Below are positions 39,235-48,754 of a stretch of DNA of 64,000 nucleotides, in pieces. The stretch spans positions 1 through 64,000 of the forward strand of contig NZ_LAXJ01000029.1 in NCBI RefSeq assembly GCF_001441615.1, in the 5' to 3' direction. A model generated the notes under the pieces. It ran no database searches and was not told where the DNA came from. It worked only from the letters and a program-made list of their open reading frames with translations. Numbering within the stretch: position 1 is the stretch's first letter; every line of letters starts with the position of its first letter. The translations under genes and the position numbers were made by a program. This stretch comes from Roseovarius atlanticus. Its GTDB lineage: Bacteria; Pseudomonadota; Alphaproteobacteria; Rhodobacterales; Rhodobacteraceae.

Positions 39235-41569
39235 CCGGGTCCGTGGCATCGACCCGGCGCTCTTTGACCGCGGCTGGAGCCGGGTTTCGGGATCCTGGCA
39301 GGGGCTTTCGAAGGGCGCGCAGATGGTTCGGGCCGCGCGCGGCTATTCGCCAGCGATCTTCAAGGCTATCTCGAAAGGGGGCTGCCACACCGGGGCGCAG
39401 CTACGGGCGCAGCTCACATATCTCACGACGAAGTCGACCCATATCCTCGACAGCCGCGGCACCCATGACGGGAAGAAGCAACTCTCGGAAGCCGAGATCA
39501 ACCGAGTGGCGCGGCGGTTCGAGAACCAGTGGAACGAGCGCTACAGCCCCAAGCTTGGCCATACGTCGCATCTGCTGATGGCATTCCCGGTTGGGACCAG
39601 GGGTGAAGAGGTTCGCGATATCACCCAGGCGGTCTGCGAGAAGTTCTTTCAAGGTGAGGGCTCGCAATTCGACTATATTGCTGCAATACACCAAGATCGC
39701 GCGCATCCACATGCGCATATCGTTCTGAACCGCCGCAGCAAGGATGGCGAAATGTTCTTTCTCGGGAAGGATCATCACTTCAACTACGACGCCTTTCGCG
39801 AGGCGATGGTCGAGGCGGCCCAAGTTCATGGGATCCGCCTTGAGGCGACGCGCCGTCTAGATCGCGGCGTCACGACCTACCGCGCCGAGATCGATGAAAT
39901 CTACAAGGCTCGCGACGAAGGTCGTCCCCCAGTCGAGCGCCAGAGAACCGGTGCTGACCTGGCGGCCGCTCTGGAAACCGTCCGGCACAAGGCGTTGATC
40001 TACCGTGGGCTCGCGGCGGAGGCGTCACGTTCGAATTTCGACGACGTGGCCGAAGCGCTCGAGCGGGCCAGCACCATCCTTGCCAGTGGCGGTCAGATTC
40101 AATCTGACGGAGCCATCTACATGTCCCAAGACGAAGCAGCGTTCGACACGCTGATCACCGAGTTTTCTCAGAACATTCGCCAGATCGAGGCGGCGATCGA
40201 CAGGGCGCCGGCGGCCGAGAGGCCGGTGATCGAGCGCAAGCTGACCGACGTTCTGGCCTCGGTCGCGCATTTGAACCCGCTCGGGGATCGCTCCGCCGCC
40301 CTGGTCGATGCCCCATCCCGGGACGGCATCTATGCAAGGCCGAACTTAAGTGAAGAACACCTCGCGCGTCTTGACGATGGAGAGGTGGCATCAAAGCTGG
40401 CCGAGGCTTTGCAAGGCACGGGCATCGATGCCGAGTCTGTGGCCGCGCGCCTGCGGGAGGGGGCAGGCAATGCCGCATTGGAGCGCCAGTGGCTGGCACA
40501 GGATCTGCAGGGGATTGCCAAAGCAAGCGACCTCGATCTGGAGAAATCTGCGGACCGGGAAGAAGCGCTCGACCGGCTGGAAGCCACGCATGTTCGGTTG
40601 GGCGATGTTCTGACCGATGTACGCGTCCTGCGTGCGCCAACCGAGGTCGACGAGGTGGATGACGCTGAGGAAGTGCTCGGTGAGCGGTTGGCGGCACCAG
40701 GGGGTGATCTCGTGAAGGACGGGCCCGACATTTTTGCCCCATCGGAGCGGCAGGCGTTCAGGGCGCTGGTGGCGCAGTTCCGCCGGACGGATTTCGATCA
40801 TCCGTTCTCCGACGACCCGTCTGTAAGGCGGGCCGGCGCCGTGGAGGTTGAAGAGGCCCGCGTCGCGTTCGGCGCCTATGCGCAGAGATCTCCGCAGCAT
40901 GCCGAATTGGCCTCGATGGCCTGGGAACAGATGACTGACAGTCGAATGCCGCAGCAATATGCGGTATCTGAGCAGGACCGCACGTTGCATGCTGGCGACA
41001 TGGACCTCGCCTTGCGGGATCCCTCGGATCATCTCGGTCCGATCACCGAAGAAGTCCGCACACTCGCCCGCTATCGCACGGAAATGCCGGATGATGAATT
41101 CGGGCAGGCCGTCCAGGACGAAATCAATCACCTTCGTTCGCTCGGCGCGTCGCGTGCCTATATCAGCGAACGCAGTTTCGAGATCGAGGACCAGGCGCGA
41201 CAAGACTACGCCGAGCGCCGGTATCTGGAAGAGACAGCGCCAACCGTCATGGCCTTTGTGCGAAACGCCGACGTCGAGGGCCCGCTCTCCGAGTCAGAGC
41301 AGCAGGACATCGTCCGGCAGATAAACGAGCGACTAAGCCCCGACGCAATCGACGCGCTGCGGGCCGGAAACGCGGACGTCCTGGACACATTCACCGAGGA
41401 TCCGCTGCGCCAGCTGGAACTCGCCAAGACCTATCTTCAAGGCAGCGAGGTCACCGCGCATGGCCCGGCCATGGAGCGCGTTCTCGATGCTCTGGCCGAA
41501 GAGCAGATCGAGGCGCAGCGCGCGCGCCACGCCGCGGCCCATGGTGAGAAGGGGATCACCCATGGATAA
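39221..41569 (+). CDS. virD2: VirD2-like relaxase
   Basis: This 782-residue protein nicks oriT and stays bound to the 5' end of the transferred strand. The relaxase domain is N-terminal: AQLTYLTTKS contains the likely catalytic Tyr (Y67), and AIHQDRAHPHAHIVLNRRS holds the three-His metal site (H162, H164, H166). The remaining 500 residues are acidic and helical and likely carry the secretion signal (Arg-rich C-terminus RARHAAAHGEKG). ATG 39221 fits the AGAGGG ribosome-binding site; ATG 39215 is also in frame. It overlaps virD4 by 8 bp. Confidence 0.92.
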   Translation: MARSDRVRGIDPALFDRGWSRVSGSWQGLSKGAQMVRAARGYSPAIFKAISKGGCHTGAQLRAQLTYLTTKSTHILDSRGTHDGKKQLSEAEINRVARRFENQWNERYSPKLGHTSHLLMAFPVGTRGEEVRDITQAVCEKFFQGEGSQFDYIAAIHQDRAHPHAHIVLNRRSKDGEMFFLGKDHHFNYDAFREAMVEAAQVHGIRLEATRRLDRGVTTYRAEIDEIYKARDEGRPPVERQRTGADLAAALETVRHKALIYRGLAAEASRSNFDDVAEALERASTILASGGQIQSDGAIYMSQDEAAFDTLITEFSQNIRQIEAAIDRAPAAERPVIERKLTDVLASVAHLNPLGDRSAALVDAPSRDGIYARPNLSEEHLARLDDGEVASKLAEALQGTGIDAESVAARLREGAGNAALERQWLAQDLQGIAKASDLDLEKSADREEALDRLEATHVRLGDVLTDVRVLRAPTEVDEVDDAEEVLGERLAAPGGDLVKDGPDIFAPSERQAFRALVAQFRRTDFDHPFSDDPSVRRAGAVEVEEARVAFGAYAQRSPQHAELASMAWEQMTDSRMPQQYAVSEQDRTLHAGDMDLALRDPSDHLGPITEEVRTLARYRTEMPDDEFGQAVQDEINHLRSLGASRAYISERSFEIEDQARQDYAERRYLEETAPTVMAFVRNADVEGPLSESEQQDIVRQINERLSPDAIDALRAGNADVLDTFTEDPLRQLELAKTYLQGSEVTAHGPAMERVLDALAEEQIEAQRARHAAAHGEKGITHG

Positions 41570-43544
41570 AGGCAAGATTGCCTTAGGAGTGTTGAGCCTT
41601 GTGCTGGTCGGTCTCGCCATGGGCTATGTCGTGGCGACCGGCTTTGTCATGTTCCGCTATGGGCTTTCTCCCACGCGTTTCGACGTCACCCTGCTTGCCC
41701 GCGAATATCGGGGTCTGTCTCAGTCCGCACCAAAAGACTTCCTCTGGGTGAACCTCATCCTTGGCGGCTTCGGTCTGGCATCGCTGATGCTGAGCGTCAC
41801 GCTCCTGGGGGATGCACTCACCCGATTTGGGACTACGCATTGGCAGACCCGCGGTGAGATGAAGAGGAACGGTTTCTTTGCCAGGCCCGGTGGCGGCTTC
41901 CTTTTGGGCAAGCTCGGCTCCCCGAAATCCAAGCGCCCGTTCCTAGTCTCAAAAACCTTCCCCCACGCGCTGATCGTGGCGCCTACAGGCCGGGGCAAGG
42001 GCGTGGGGTTCGTGATCCCGAACCTGCTGACCTACAAGGGCTCCGCCGTGGTGCTGGACGTGAAAGGCGAGAACTTCCGCGAGACCTCGCGCTTCCGCGC
42101 CAGCATGGGGGACAAGGTTTTCCGCTTCGCGCCGACCGACTGGGACCGACCGACACATCGCTATAATCCGCTGGCGCGCATTGCTGCCATGACCAACCCC
42201 GACCGGCAGCAGATGGAGCTTAAACTCACCGCGAAGCTCTTTCTGCAGACCGACAATGAAAAGCTGAGCGGGCTTTTGGCCGGGGGTATCGACCTCTTCG
42301 TGGCGGCCGGCCTTCTGGCCTTCGAGCGCGGCGTGCCGACCATCGGCGAGATCTATCGCATCACAGCCTCGGGGGGCGACAAGCAGAAGGAATACCTGAA
42401 GCGTTCACAGGAGGTGAAAAACAAGTCGGCCAAACTGATCTTCGAGCGTATGGCATCGACAAACAACGACACCCTCACTTCCTACCTCTCCCTCCTGATG
42501 ACATCGGGTCTCGACACTTGGGACAACCGCGCGATCGACGCGGCCACCGCGACCTCTGACTTCTCATTCCGGGATATCCGCCGCCGCCCACATGCGATCT
42601 ATCTTGTGGTCGAATCCGAGATGATCCGACCGCTTGCCCCGCTGATCCGCCTCTTCTTTTCGGACCTGATTGCCTCGCTGCAGGCGCGGGAACCCGGCGA
42701 TGACGAGCCCTGGCCGGTCATGATCTTGCTCGACGAGTTCGACCGGCTCGGCAAAATGCCGATCGTCGCCGAGAGCATCAAGACGCTGCGCTCCTTCGGC
42801 GGCAACCTCGCCATCGTGACCCAGACCATCCCCGCGCTGGACGAGATCTATGGTGAGAACACCCGCCGGTCGCTGCAGGGCGGCGCCGGGGTAAAGCTCT
42901 ACCTCACCCCGTCCGAGCAGAAGACCATCGAGGAGCTGAGCCAAGCTGTCGGCAAGACCACAAAGCGCGTGGTGACCCGCTCCCGCGCGGTCGGACGCAA
43001 TCCGTTTGAAGGGCGAAGCGTCTCCGAGCGGACCGAGGATACCCCGCTTTTGACCGAGGATCAGGCCCGGCGGATGGACCTCGACGAGGTTATTCTAGTG
43101 ATAGACGCGCAGATGCCGATCCGCGCTCGGCGGATCAAGTACTTCGAGGATCCGACGCTCAAGGTGCTGCACGCGGGCCAGTCGGGAAATTTCCCGTATC
43201 CGGACGAGGAAGGCGTGCGGCGAGATCGGCAGATGTCCGAGACCCGCGAGACGGTGGCTAGGCTGAAGCAGGAGCTGCAGGAGGTGCGGGCGGCAGCAGG
43301 GGCACGAGGAGCTGGACCAGCAGCCGCATTGGCGACGGCAGGGGCGCCTTCAGCTGAGCCGCGGGACTTAATGCCTAGGATGTTAGGCCGGGCGCGAGGC
43401 AGAGCCGCTCGCTCGGAGGTGGGTGGCGCAGGTGTAGGTCAGTTGTCGGTCGATCTGGCTAGCTTGGGAATCAAGGAGGCAGACAGGTCAGAGTTTGAGG
43501 CTGCTGTTCAGACGACACGGGCAATCATCAAAGAGCACGGGTGA
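41562..43544 (+). CDS. virD4: VirD4-like coupling protein
   Basis: This 660-residue inner-membrane ATPase brings the relaxase-DNA complex to the secretion channel. Two membrane spans (about residues 6-30 and 62-84) are followed by Walker A APTGRGKGVGF (140-150) and a later Walker B VMILLDEFDRLG. The FHWQTRGEMKRNG-like and NLAIVTQTIPALDEIYGENT segments are typical for the TraG/VirD4 family. The extra C-terminal 100 residues are Ala/Arg-rich. It is the last gene of the virD operon, before the inserted AAA-subtilase pair. Confidence 0.94.
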   Translation: MDKGKIALGVLSLVLVGLAMGYVVATGFVMFRYGLSPTRFDVTLLAREYRGLSQSAPKDFLWVNLILGGFGLASLMLSVTLLGDALTRFGTTHWQTRGEMKRNGFFARPGGGFLLGKLGSPKSKRPFLVSKTFPHALIVAPTGRGKGVGFVIPNLLTYKGSAVVLDVKGENFRETSRFRASMGDKVFRFAPTDWDRPTHRYNPLARIAAMTNPDRQQMELKLTAKLFLQTDNEKLSGLLAGGIDLFVAAGLLAFERGVPTIGEIYRITASGGDKQKEYLKRSQEVKNKSAKLIFERMASTNNDTLTSYLSLLMTSGLDTWDNRAIDAATATSDFSFRDIRRRPHAIYLVVESEMIRPLAPLIRLFFSDLIASLQAREPGDDEPWPVMILLDEFDRLGKMPIVAESIKTLRSFGGNLAIVTQTIPALDEIYGENTRRSLQGGAGVKLYLTPSEQKTIEELSQAVGKTTKRVVTRSRAVGRNPFEGRSVSERTEDTPLLTEDQARRMDLDEVILVIDAQMPIRARRIKYFEDPTLKVLHAGQSGNFPYPDEEGVRRDRQMSETRETVARLKQELQEVRAAAGARGAGPAAALATAGAPSAEPRDLMPRMLGRARGRAARSEVGGAGVGQLSVDLASLGIKEADRSEFEAAVQTTRAIIKEHG

Positions 43545-43729
43545 TCGGTGCAAGAACTGATTTTCTAGCATCCATCGATGGTGTTCGGAGTGGCGATTGA
43601 CGTCATTTGGCATGGTTTCAGCAAGCGCCAGCCCTCTGGGTTGACGATGATCTCTAACAAGCCGTTTCTCTGCAGCCATAGATTGACAAATAAGCAAATC
43701 AGGTTTACAAAGTTCCAAAAATAGCGCGG

Positions 43730-44863
43730 GTGAGGCCAGTGGAAGTTGACAAATCTCTAATTAACCGGCTTCTCGAAGCCGCCATGTCAGCGGATTACAC
43801 CTCCCTTCGACGTATTGGCAATGAGTTCGCGAAACAACTCGCGAAGCAGAATGACCATGACGGAGCCAAGGCAATACAAGCGATTCTGCGAAAGCGTGGG
43901 GTGCCGCTTCAAGCGTCGGGTTATGCCGAAGCTTTGCCGCGCGATGCCGCGTCGCGATTGCCGTTACTCGAAGAAGGTCAGTGGCCCACGACACCGATTA
44001 TGCTCAACGGTGAACCTGGCGCTACGATTTCGCAGTTTATTGATGACGCGAAGCATATCGATCTCCTCAGTGAGAAAGGTGTGTCTGCGCGCCTCGGGTT
44101 GTTGCTTTATGGCCCGCCTGGCACGGGTAAGAGCCTTCTGGCAGGGCATGTCGCCGCATCGCTCGGGCGTCCATTTTACATCGCTCGGCTGGACTCATTG
44201 ATCTCCTCCCGCCTTGGCGAGACAGCCAAGAACATCCGGGGCGTGTTTGAGTATGTACCTGCTAAGAAGGCAGTGCTTTTCCTCGACGAGATGGATGCGA
44301 TTGCCAAAGTCAGAGATGATCGCCACGAACTGGGTGAGTTAAAGCGCGTCGTTAACACCGTGCTTCAGGGTTTGGATTCGCTGACCGATGATGTCGTCAC
44401 CATCGCAGCCACCAATCATCCGCACCTTCTTGATCCCGCAATATGGCGGCGCTTTCCGTACAAGGCAGAAATTAGCCTGCCTGACCGCGACGTGCGTGAA
44501 AGCCTGTGGCTGCACTTTCTCTATGAGGGGCAAGAAGCACGTCGAGATGAAGCGACACTGCTCGCGCAGGTTTCGGATGGACTCAATGGCGCTGATATCG
44601 AGAACATCGGCCTTGCTGCACGGCGACGTGCGATCCTCTCTGGGGCGGAACCTGCCCTAGCCAAAATTCTTCTTGCGGTCTCGGGATCGAGATCGGGCAG
44701 CGCGCGCTTGATTGGTAACGACGATTTGGACGCTCAAGCCAAAAGAACCTTGAGTAGTTTTCTTAGCGACAAAGGTGGGATCAACCAAGCTGAGATTGCC
44801 CGGATCATCGGCGTCAGCCGCCAAATGGTGAATAAGTATCTGAAGGAGGTGCAGGATGGCTGA
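43730..44863 (+). CDS. ietA: IetA-type AAA ATPase
   Basis: This 377-residue AAA protein pairs with the subtilase downstream. Walker A YGPPGTGKSLLAG (128-135), Walker B VLFLDEMDAIAK (182-189) and sensor ATNHPHLLDPAIWRRF are intact. The C-terminal QAEIARIIGVSRQMVNKYLK reads as a helix-turn-helix, suggesting DNA binding or autoregulation. The gene order ATPase-subtilase is that of IetA/IetS, first described on a Ti plasmid as a stability and incompatibility module and later listed as an anti-phage system. The start is GTG 43730 (GTG 43739 also possible). It overlaps ietS by 8 bp. Confidence 0.85.
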   Translation: MRPVEVDKSLINRLLEAAMSADYTSLRRIGNEFAKQLAKQNDHDGAKAIQAILRKRGVPLQASGYAEALPRDAASRLPLLEEGQWPTTPIMLNGEPGATISQFIDDAKHIDLLSEKGVSARLGLLLYGPPGTGKSLLAGHVAASLGRPFYIARLDSLISSRLGETAKNIRGVFEYVPAKKAVLFLDEMDAIAKVRDDRHELGELKRVVNTVLQGLDSLTDDVVTIAATNHPHLLDPAIWRRFPYKAEISLPDRDVRESLWLHFLYEGQEARRDEATLLAQVSDGLNGADIENIGLAARRRAILSGAEPALAKILLAVSGSRSGSARLIGNDDLDAQAKRTLSSFLSDKGGINQAEIARIIGVSRQMVNKYLKEVQDG

Positions 44864-47132
44864 CTCTCCGCGGCGCCCCCTACTGAATCCGGTTTTGCGC
44901 TTCACGCAAGACCCAAAGCCCAAACGTGTGACTGGCGGCGGAAAGTCCGCCGATAGCATTATTGGAAACCGGCTGGATGAGCAGCGTGAGGCTTTGGCAC
45001 AAACCTTCCGAACAATGGCAGAGTCCGTGGTCAATCAACCGAGCTTCAGCGGTCAAGTCGTCGTGTACGCTGGTATGTTCGAAGACTCGCTTGCACCGTC
45101 ATATACTCCCGATGATCTTTTCCATCCTATTCATGGTGCGCGCCTTATCGCCCCGCATCGCACGGGCTACCTCATCGAGTTTCAAGCTGATCAGTTGGTG
45201 AGGCTCGCCGAGCAGATCGAACGCACAACGCGGGTAAAAGAACTGGTAGACATCTCGCGGGTGCAGAGCGCGCGGTTCTTCAGCGAAGAGAATGCTCGCG
45301 GTGGGCGGAAACTGAGTGCCTTGTGGGATGCCGCCCCCGAAGCCGAAGACGGCCGCGCCTTTATCACCTGGCTGATGCCACTGCGAAGCAGGGAAGCGGG
45401 CGAACATCTTATCCAAAAGGTGGCGGGGCTGCGTGACAACGCCATCTTGTCCCCGCGGCCGCTACTAGAAGACATTCGGGGCGCCCTTGATAGTAGTGTT
45501 CCTGCCGTCATGCGCCGAAGCTTGCAGGCTGCGGCCAGTGAAGGAGATCGCATCGCGCTTGCGATGCGTGACTACCGGCAGCGGGGGCACGCTCGCGCGA
45601 CATTCATTATTCCGTCTCAAGCGGCACTAGCGCAACTCTTAGCGTCCGGCACCGTTTTCAGGATCGACCCCGTGAGTCCGATCACCAGCACGGCGCCAGG
45701 AGATGGGGCGGAACCAAACCGCCCTTTGCCCGCCGACATGTCGGGCCTGCCGGTCGTCGGGGTGGTGGACGGGGGGTTGACGGCTAATTCCTACAAACCG
45801 GCCGAAGCGTGGCGGGCACCGGCATTTATCCCTGACGTCCATGCTGACACGAAACATGGCAACCAAGTCACTTCGTTGATTGTGCAGGGTCACGACTGGA
45901 ACAACAATCTGGCGCTCCCGCCGCTTTATTGCCAGGTCGGGACGGTACAAGCTGTCCCGAAACATGGCTCGTCCATCTTTGTCGATCCGCAAAATCTCGT
46001 CGCCTATCTCGACGGTTTGATGGGGGCGGCGACGAACACGCGAGTCTGGAATTTCTCGTTGAACATCAAAGAGGATTGCCCACTCGATGGCGTAAATTCT
46101 CTGTCGCATGACATTGCAATGCTGGCACGCAAGCATGCGGTACTGCCGATCATTTCGATCGGGAACAAGCCCGGCGGCCACATCCAACCCCCTGCCGATT
46201 GCGAAGCCGCGATCACGGTTGGGGGCCGGCAGCATGATGCCAACGGAAAGCCTGCCGGAGAGTGTGGAGTTAGCCTGAGCGGCCCTGGGCCCTCCTGTAT
46301 GCTGAAGCCTGATCTAACCAATTTCTCGAAGGTGCGGGTGATCGGCGGCACCGTCACGGAAGGATCGAGCTTTTCCACAGCACTGACCTCTCCGGTGGCG
46401 GCACATACTATGGCGCGGCTTCGGGACGCCTCACCTGATTTGGTCAAAGCACTGCTTTTGCACAATGCGGATCGGGACGCTTTTGATGCCAAACTGGGGT
46501 TCGGAACACCCGCGGTCGATCCGTTGCCTTGGGAATGTCGGCCAGGATTTGTTACGCTACAATGGACAGCGCAGCTCCGGCCAGGCGCGGCGTTCTATTG
46601 GGAGCTTCCGATCCCCGCTTCGCTTCGCAAGACAGGTAAGCTGAAGGGTGCCGGAGCGCTCACTGCCATCCTTAACCCGCATCCTATGGTTTCCGAGATT
46701 GCTGGGATGAACTACTTCAGCGCGCGCTTGGAAGCCGCGTTACAATTCGAGCGCGGAGTAACCTCGAACGGCGATGCAAAATTTCATAACTTGCTCGGGT
46801 CACTTGAAAAAGAGCGCCTGACCGAACAGCAAGCGCGAGAATTGGACCACAAATGGTCGCCCGTGCGCCACCACAAGAAATCTTTCGCGCGCGGCGTCCA
46901 GTTTGATGGTGAAAACCTGCGTGTGTATGCCCGCCTCTTCAGCCGCGATCTCTACCTCTACGGAATGAACAATACCGAAGAAGTGCCCCCGCTGGAGACG
47001 GTCTTCGTTCTTTCGATCGGTACGGGTGATGAAAACGACGATGTTTATAACGAACTCCGAGACGAACTCGGAACGTTCGTGGAAGCTGCCGTCATCGACA
47101 CTGAGATTGATGTAGAAATCGGGGACAGCTAA
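44856..47132 (+). CDS. ietS: IetS-type subtilisin-like serine protease
   Basis: This 758-residue protein carries an S8 peptidase core in its second half: LPVVGVVDGGL with Asp305, DTKHGNQVTSLIVQG with His334 and VTEGSSFSTALTSPVAAHTM with the catalytic Ser505. The 290-residue N-terminal part and the 180-residue C-terminal part are specific to the family and have no signal peptide, so it acts in the cytoplasm. Together with the AAA protein it probably forms a defence or addiction pair in which the ATPase controls the protease. GGAGGTG lies 5 bp before the ATG. Confidence 0.85.
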   Translation: MADSPRRPLLNPVLRFTQDPKPKRVTGGGKSADSIIGNRLDEQREALAQTFRTMAESVVNQPSFSGQVVVYAGMFEDSLAPSYTPDDLFHPIHGARLIAPHRTGYLIEFQADQLVRLAEQIERTTRVKELVDISRVQSARFFSEENARGGRKLSALWDAAPEAEDGRAFITWLMPLRSREAGEHLIQKVAGLRDNAILSPRPLLEDIRGALDSSVPAVMRRSLQAAASEGDRIALAMRDYRQRGHARATFIIPSQAALAQLLASGTVFRIDPVSPITSTAPGDGAEPNRPLPADMSGLPVVGVVDGGLTANSYKPAEAWRAPAFIPDVHADTKHGNQVTSLIVQGHDWNNNLALPPLYCQVGTVQAVPKHGSSIFVDPQNLVAYLDGLMGAATNTRVWNFSLNIKEDCPLDGVNSLSHDIAMLARKHAVLPIISIGNKPGGHIQPPADCEAAITVGGRQHDANGKPAGECGVSLSGPGPSCMLKPDLTNFSKVRVIGGTVTEGSSFSTALTSPVAAHTMARLRDASPDLVKALLLHNADRDAFDAKLGFGTPAVDPLPWECRPGFVTLQWTAQLRPGAAFYWELPIPASLRKTGKLKGAGALTAILNPHPMVSEIAGMNYFSARLEAALQFERGVTSNGDAKFHNLLGSLEKERLTEQQARELDHKWSPVRHHKKSFARGVQFDGENLRVYARLFSRDLYLYGMNNTEEVPPLETVFVLSIGTGDENDDVYNELRDELGTFVEAAVIDTEIDVEIGDS

Positions 47133-47293
47133 CCTTGCAGCGTTCTCGGTTCGGTGAAGGATTCGAAAAGGTCACTATTCGGATCCTGTGAGGAACATGT
47201 CGCCGCCAATGTTCCTCCATTTGGTTTGGTAGATTGTACGATTTGTGTCCTTTGCGCCGAAACAAAACTCAATCAGAGAAGCTGAGCGCGGCG

Positions 47294-48319
47294 CTATTGC
47301 CCTAGTCGCTTTGCCCTCTCCGCCATCCTGACCACCTGCGCGCTCGCCGTCGCCGCGGCGCTTTTTACCGCAGCAGGAGCGTGTACAGTTCCACGTCCAA
47401 TCGCCTCACCCGTCGTGAGCGCCCCTATCCGTGCCCTGCCCTGGACACCAGATGTGTTAGCCAGCCCTCGCAGTACCCCTGCGGACCCGCTGACGATCGC
47501 CGGTGCCGCCGCCACCATTAGGTTTCCCGAGATGCCGCGAACGATCAGGGGTGTTGCTGCTACAAATCCTTTGGCCAGGAAAACCATGACGAAGAACGGC
47601 ACGAGCGATCCGATGTTGGTTGCCGAGTTCGGATCACCCAGCTGGGCTAGCAGCGAATTCGCCATGCCGACGACGGTCGAGAACATTGCTGCGATTACGA
47701 TGGGGTAGAAGGCATAGCTGACTGTCGTCGAGACCCATCTGTGGAAGAAATCTTTGGTTGCGTCGAAGAGCGACAATGCAATCATGATCGGAGCAAGGCC
47801 GAGCATGAGGGTCAGCATCATCTTGGCGAATATGAGGACGATGCCGGTCATGAAGCCAAGGAGGCTCAAAAGAATAAGCCCGATGCCGCCTAGGATCGCG
47901 CCCGTCATCCAGTTCAGGTTGCTGCCGATGGCATTCAGGTACTGGCTGAATTTTTCGATCAGGATGTCGAATTCGCCGGCAAAGTGTGTGGCTCCGGCTC
48001 CTCCGCCGCCAACCGAAGACACCAGTGCGCCAGCGACGTAGTCCAAGCCTCCAATGACTGCGTTTGCTACTGCATTGAAGTTTGCCCAATTGAAGGCGAA
48101 CAGACCGATAAGGGTCAGCTTGATCAGGTACCAGAAGAAGCTGGCCCCATCCATGCTGCGGAACTGGAATGCCATGTTGATGCAGACGCCGATTAGCGAA
48201 AGCGTGACCATCAGCAGGACGATCGTGCCGGTATTGCTTGCCACGGCCCCGAACTGGGACTCAGCCGCATCGACAAGGAACGCGTCTGCCGTTCCGACCA
48301 TCCAGCTGACGACGCCCAT
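47294..48319 (-). CDS. virB6: VirB6-like inner-membrane channel protein
   Basis: This 341-residue polytopic protein forms the base of the type IV secretion channel. At least six hydrophobic segments are visible, for example GTIVLLMVTLSLIGVCINMA, FFWYLIKLTLIGLFAFNWA, GAILGGIGLILLSLLGFMTG and ILIFAKMMLTLMLGLAPIMI, with the conserved Trp-bearing FFHRWVSTTVSYAFYPIVIA. It is the last gene of the minus-strand virB operon and its ATG overlaps the stop of the preceding gene. Confidence 0.9.
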   Translation of the reverse strand: MGVVSWMVGTADAFLVDAAESQFGAVASNTGTIVLLMVTLSLIGVCINMAFQFRSMDGASFFWYLIKLTLIGLFAFNWANFNAVANAVIGGLDYVAGALVSSVGGGGAGATHFAGEFDILIEKFSQYLNAIGSNLNWMTGAILGGIGLILLSLLGFMTGIVLIFAKMMLTLMLGLAPIMIALSLFDATKDFFHRWVSTTVSYAFYPIVIAAMFSTVVGMANSLLAQLGDPNSATNIGSLVPFFVMVFLAKGFVAATPLIVRGISGNLMVAAAPAIVSGSAGVLRGLANTSGVQGRARIGALTTGEAIGRGTVHAPAAVKSAAATASAQVVRMAERAKRLGQ

Positions 48320-48738
48320 TACCAGTTGCCTTGAGCTTCGCAGATTGTACGCACGCTTGGCTCGAGTTGCTTCCTTACTTCAATCCAGTCGCGGCGAAAC
48401 GCTGAATGCTCGGCTTGGCTAAGGCCTGCATACCTTTCATGATATTCGCCATCGGAGCTATCCCAAGCGGGAAAGCGGGTTTCACAGCTGCAGTCGCCAG
48501 ATTCAGCGATCTCCTCCCAGGCCCGAATTTCGTACAACTCCATCAAAGCTGCTGCCTTGTAAGCTTCACGCGGATTGATTTCGTCCATCCAAGTCGGTCG
48601 CGCCGGACGATCGTTGCAGATCCGGTATTGTTGAGGCGACATATCGACTGTGAGATCGTTTGAAACCTGAGGCGAAGTCTGCGCCACAAGGGGGCCCGCC
48701 AAGGCGGCAAGCATGAGTGCGAGAATTGGTTTTCGCAT
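48319..48738 (-). CDS. secreted protein of unknown function in the virB operon
   Basis: This 139-residue protein has a signal peptide (MRKPILALMLAALAGPLVAQ) and no lipobox. The mature part is acidic with conserved-looking Trp and four Cys (CNDRP; CSCETRFPAW; TICEAQ). It sits between virB11 and virB6, where Ti-type operons have nothing. A longer start at 48768 is unsupported. It may be a plasmid-specific periplasmic channel part or an entry exclusion factor, but I do not recognise it. Confidence 0.7.
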   Translation of the reverse strand: MRKPILALMLAALAGPLVAQTSPQVSNDLTVDMSPQQYRICNDRPARPTWMDEINPREAYKAAALMELYEIRAWEEIAESGDCSCETRFPAWDSSDGEYHERYAGLSQAEHSAFRRDWIEVRKQLEPSVRTICEAQGNW

Positions 48739-48754
48739 CTGGGGGGTTCCTTTT

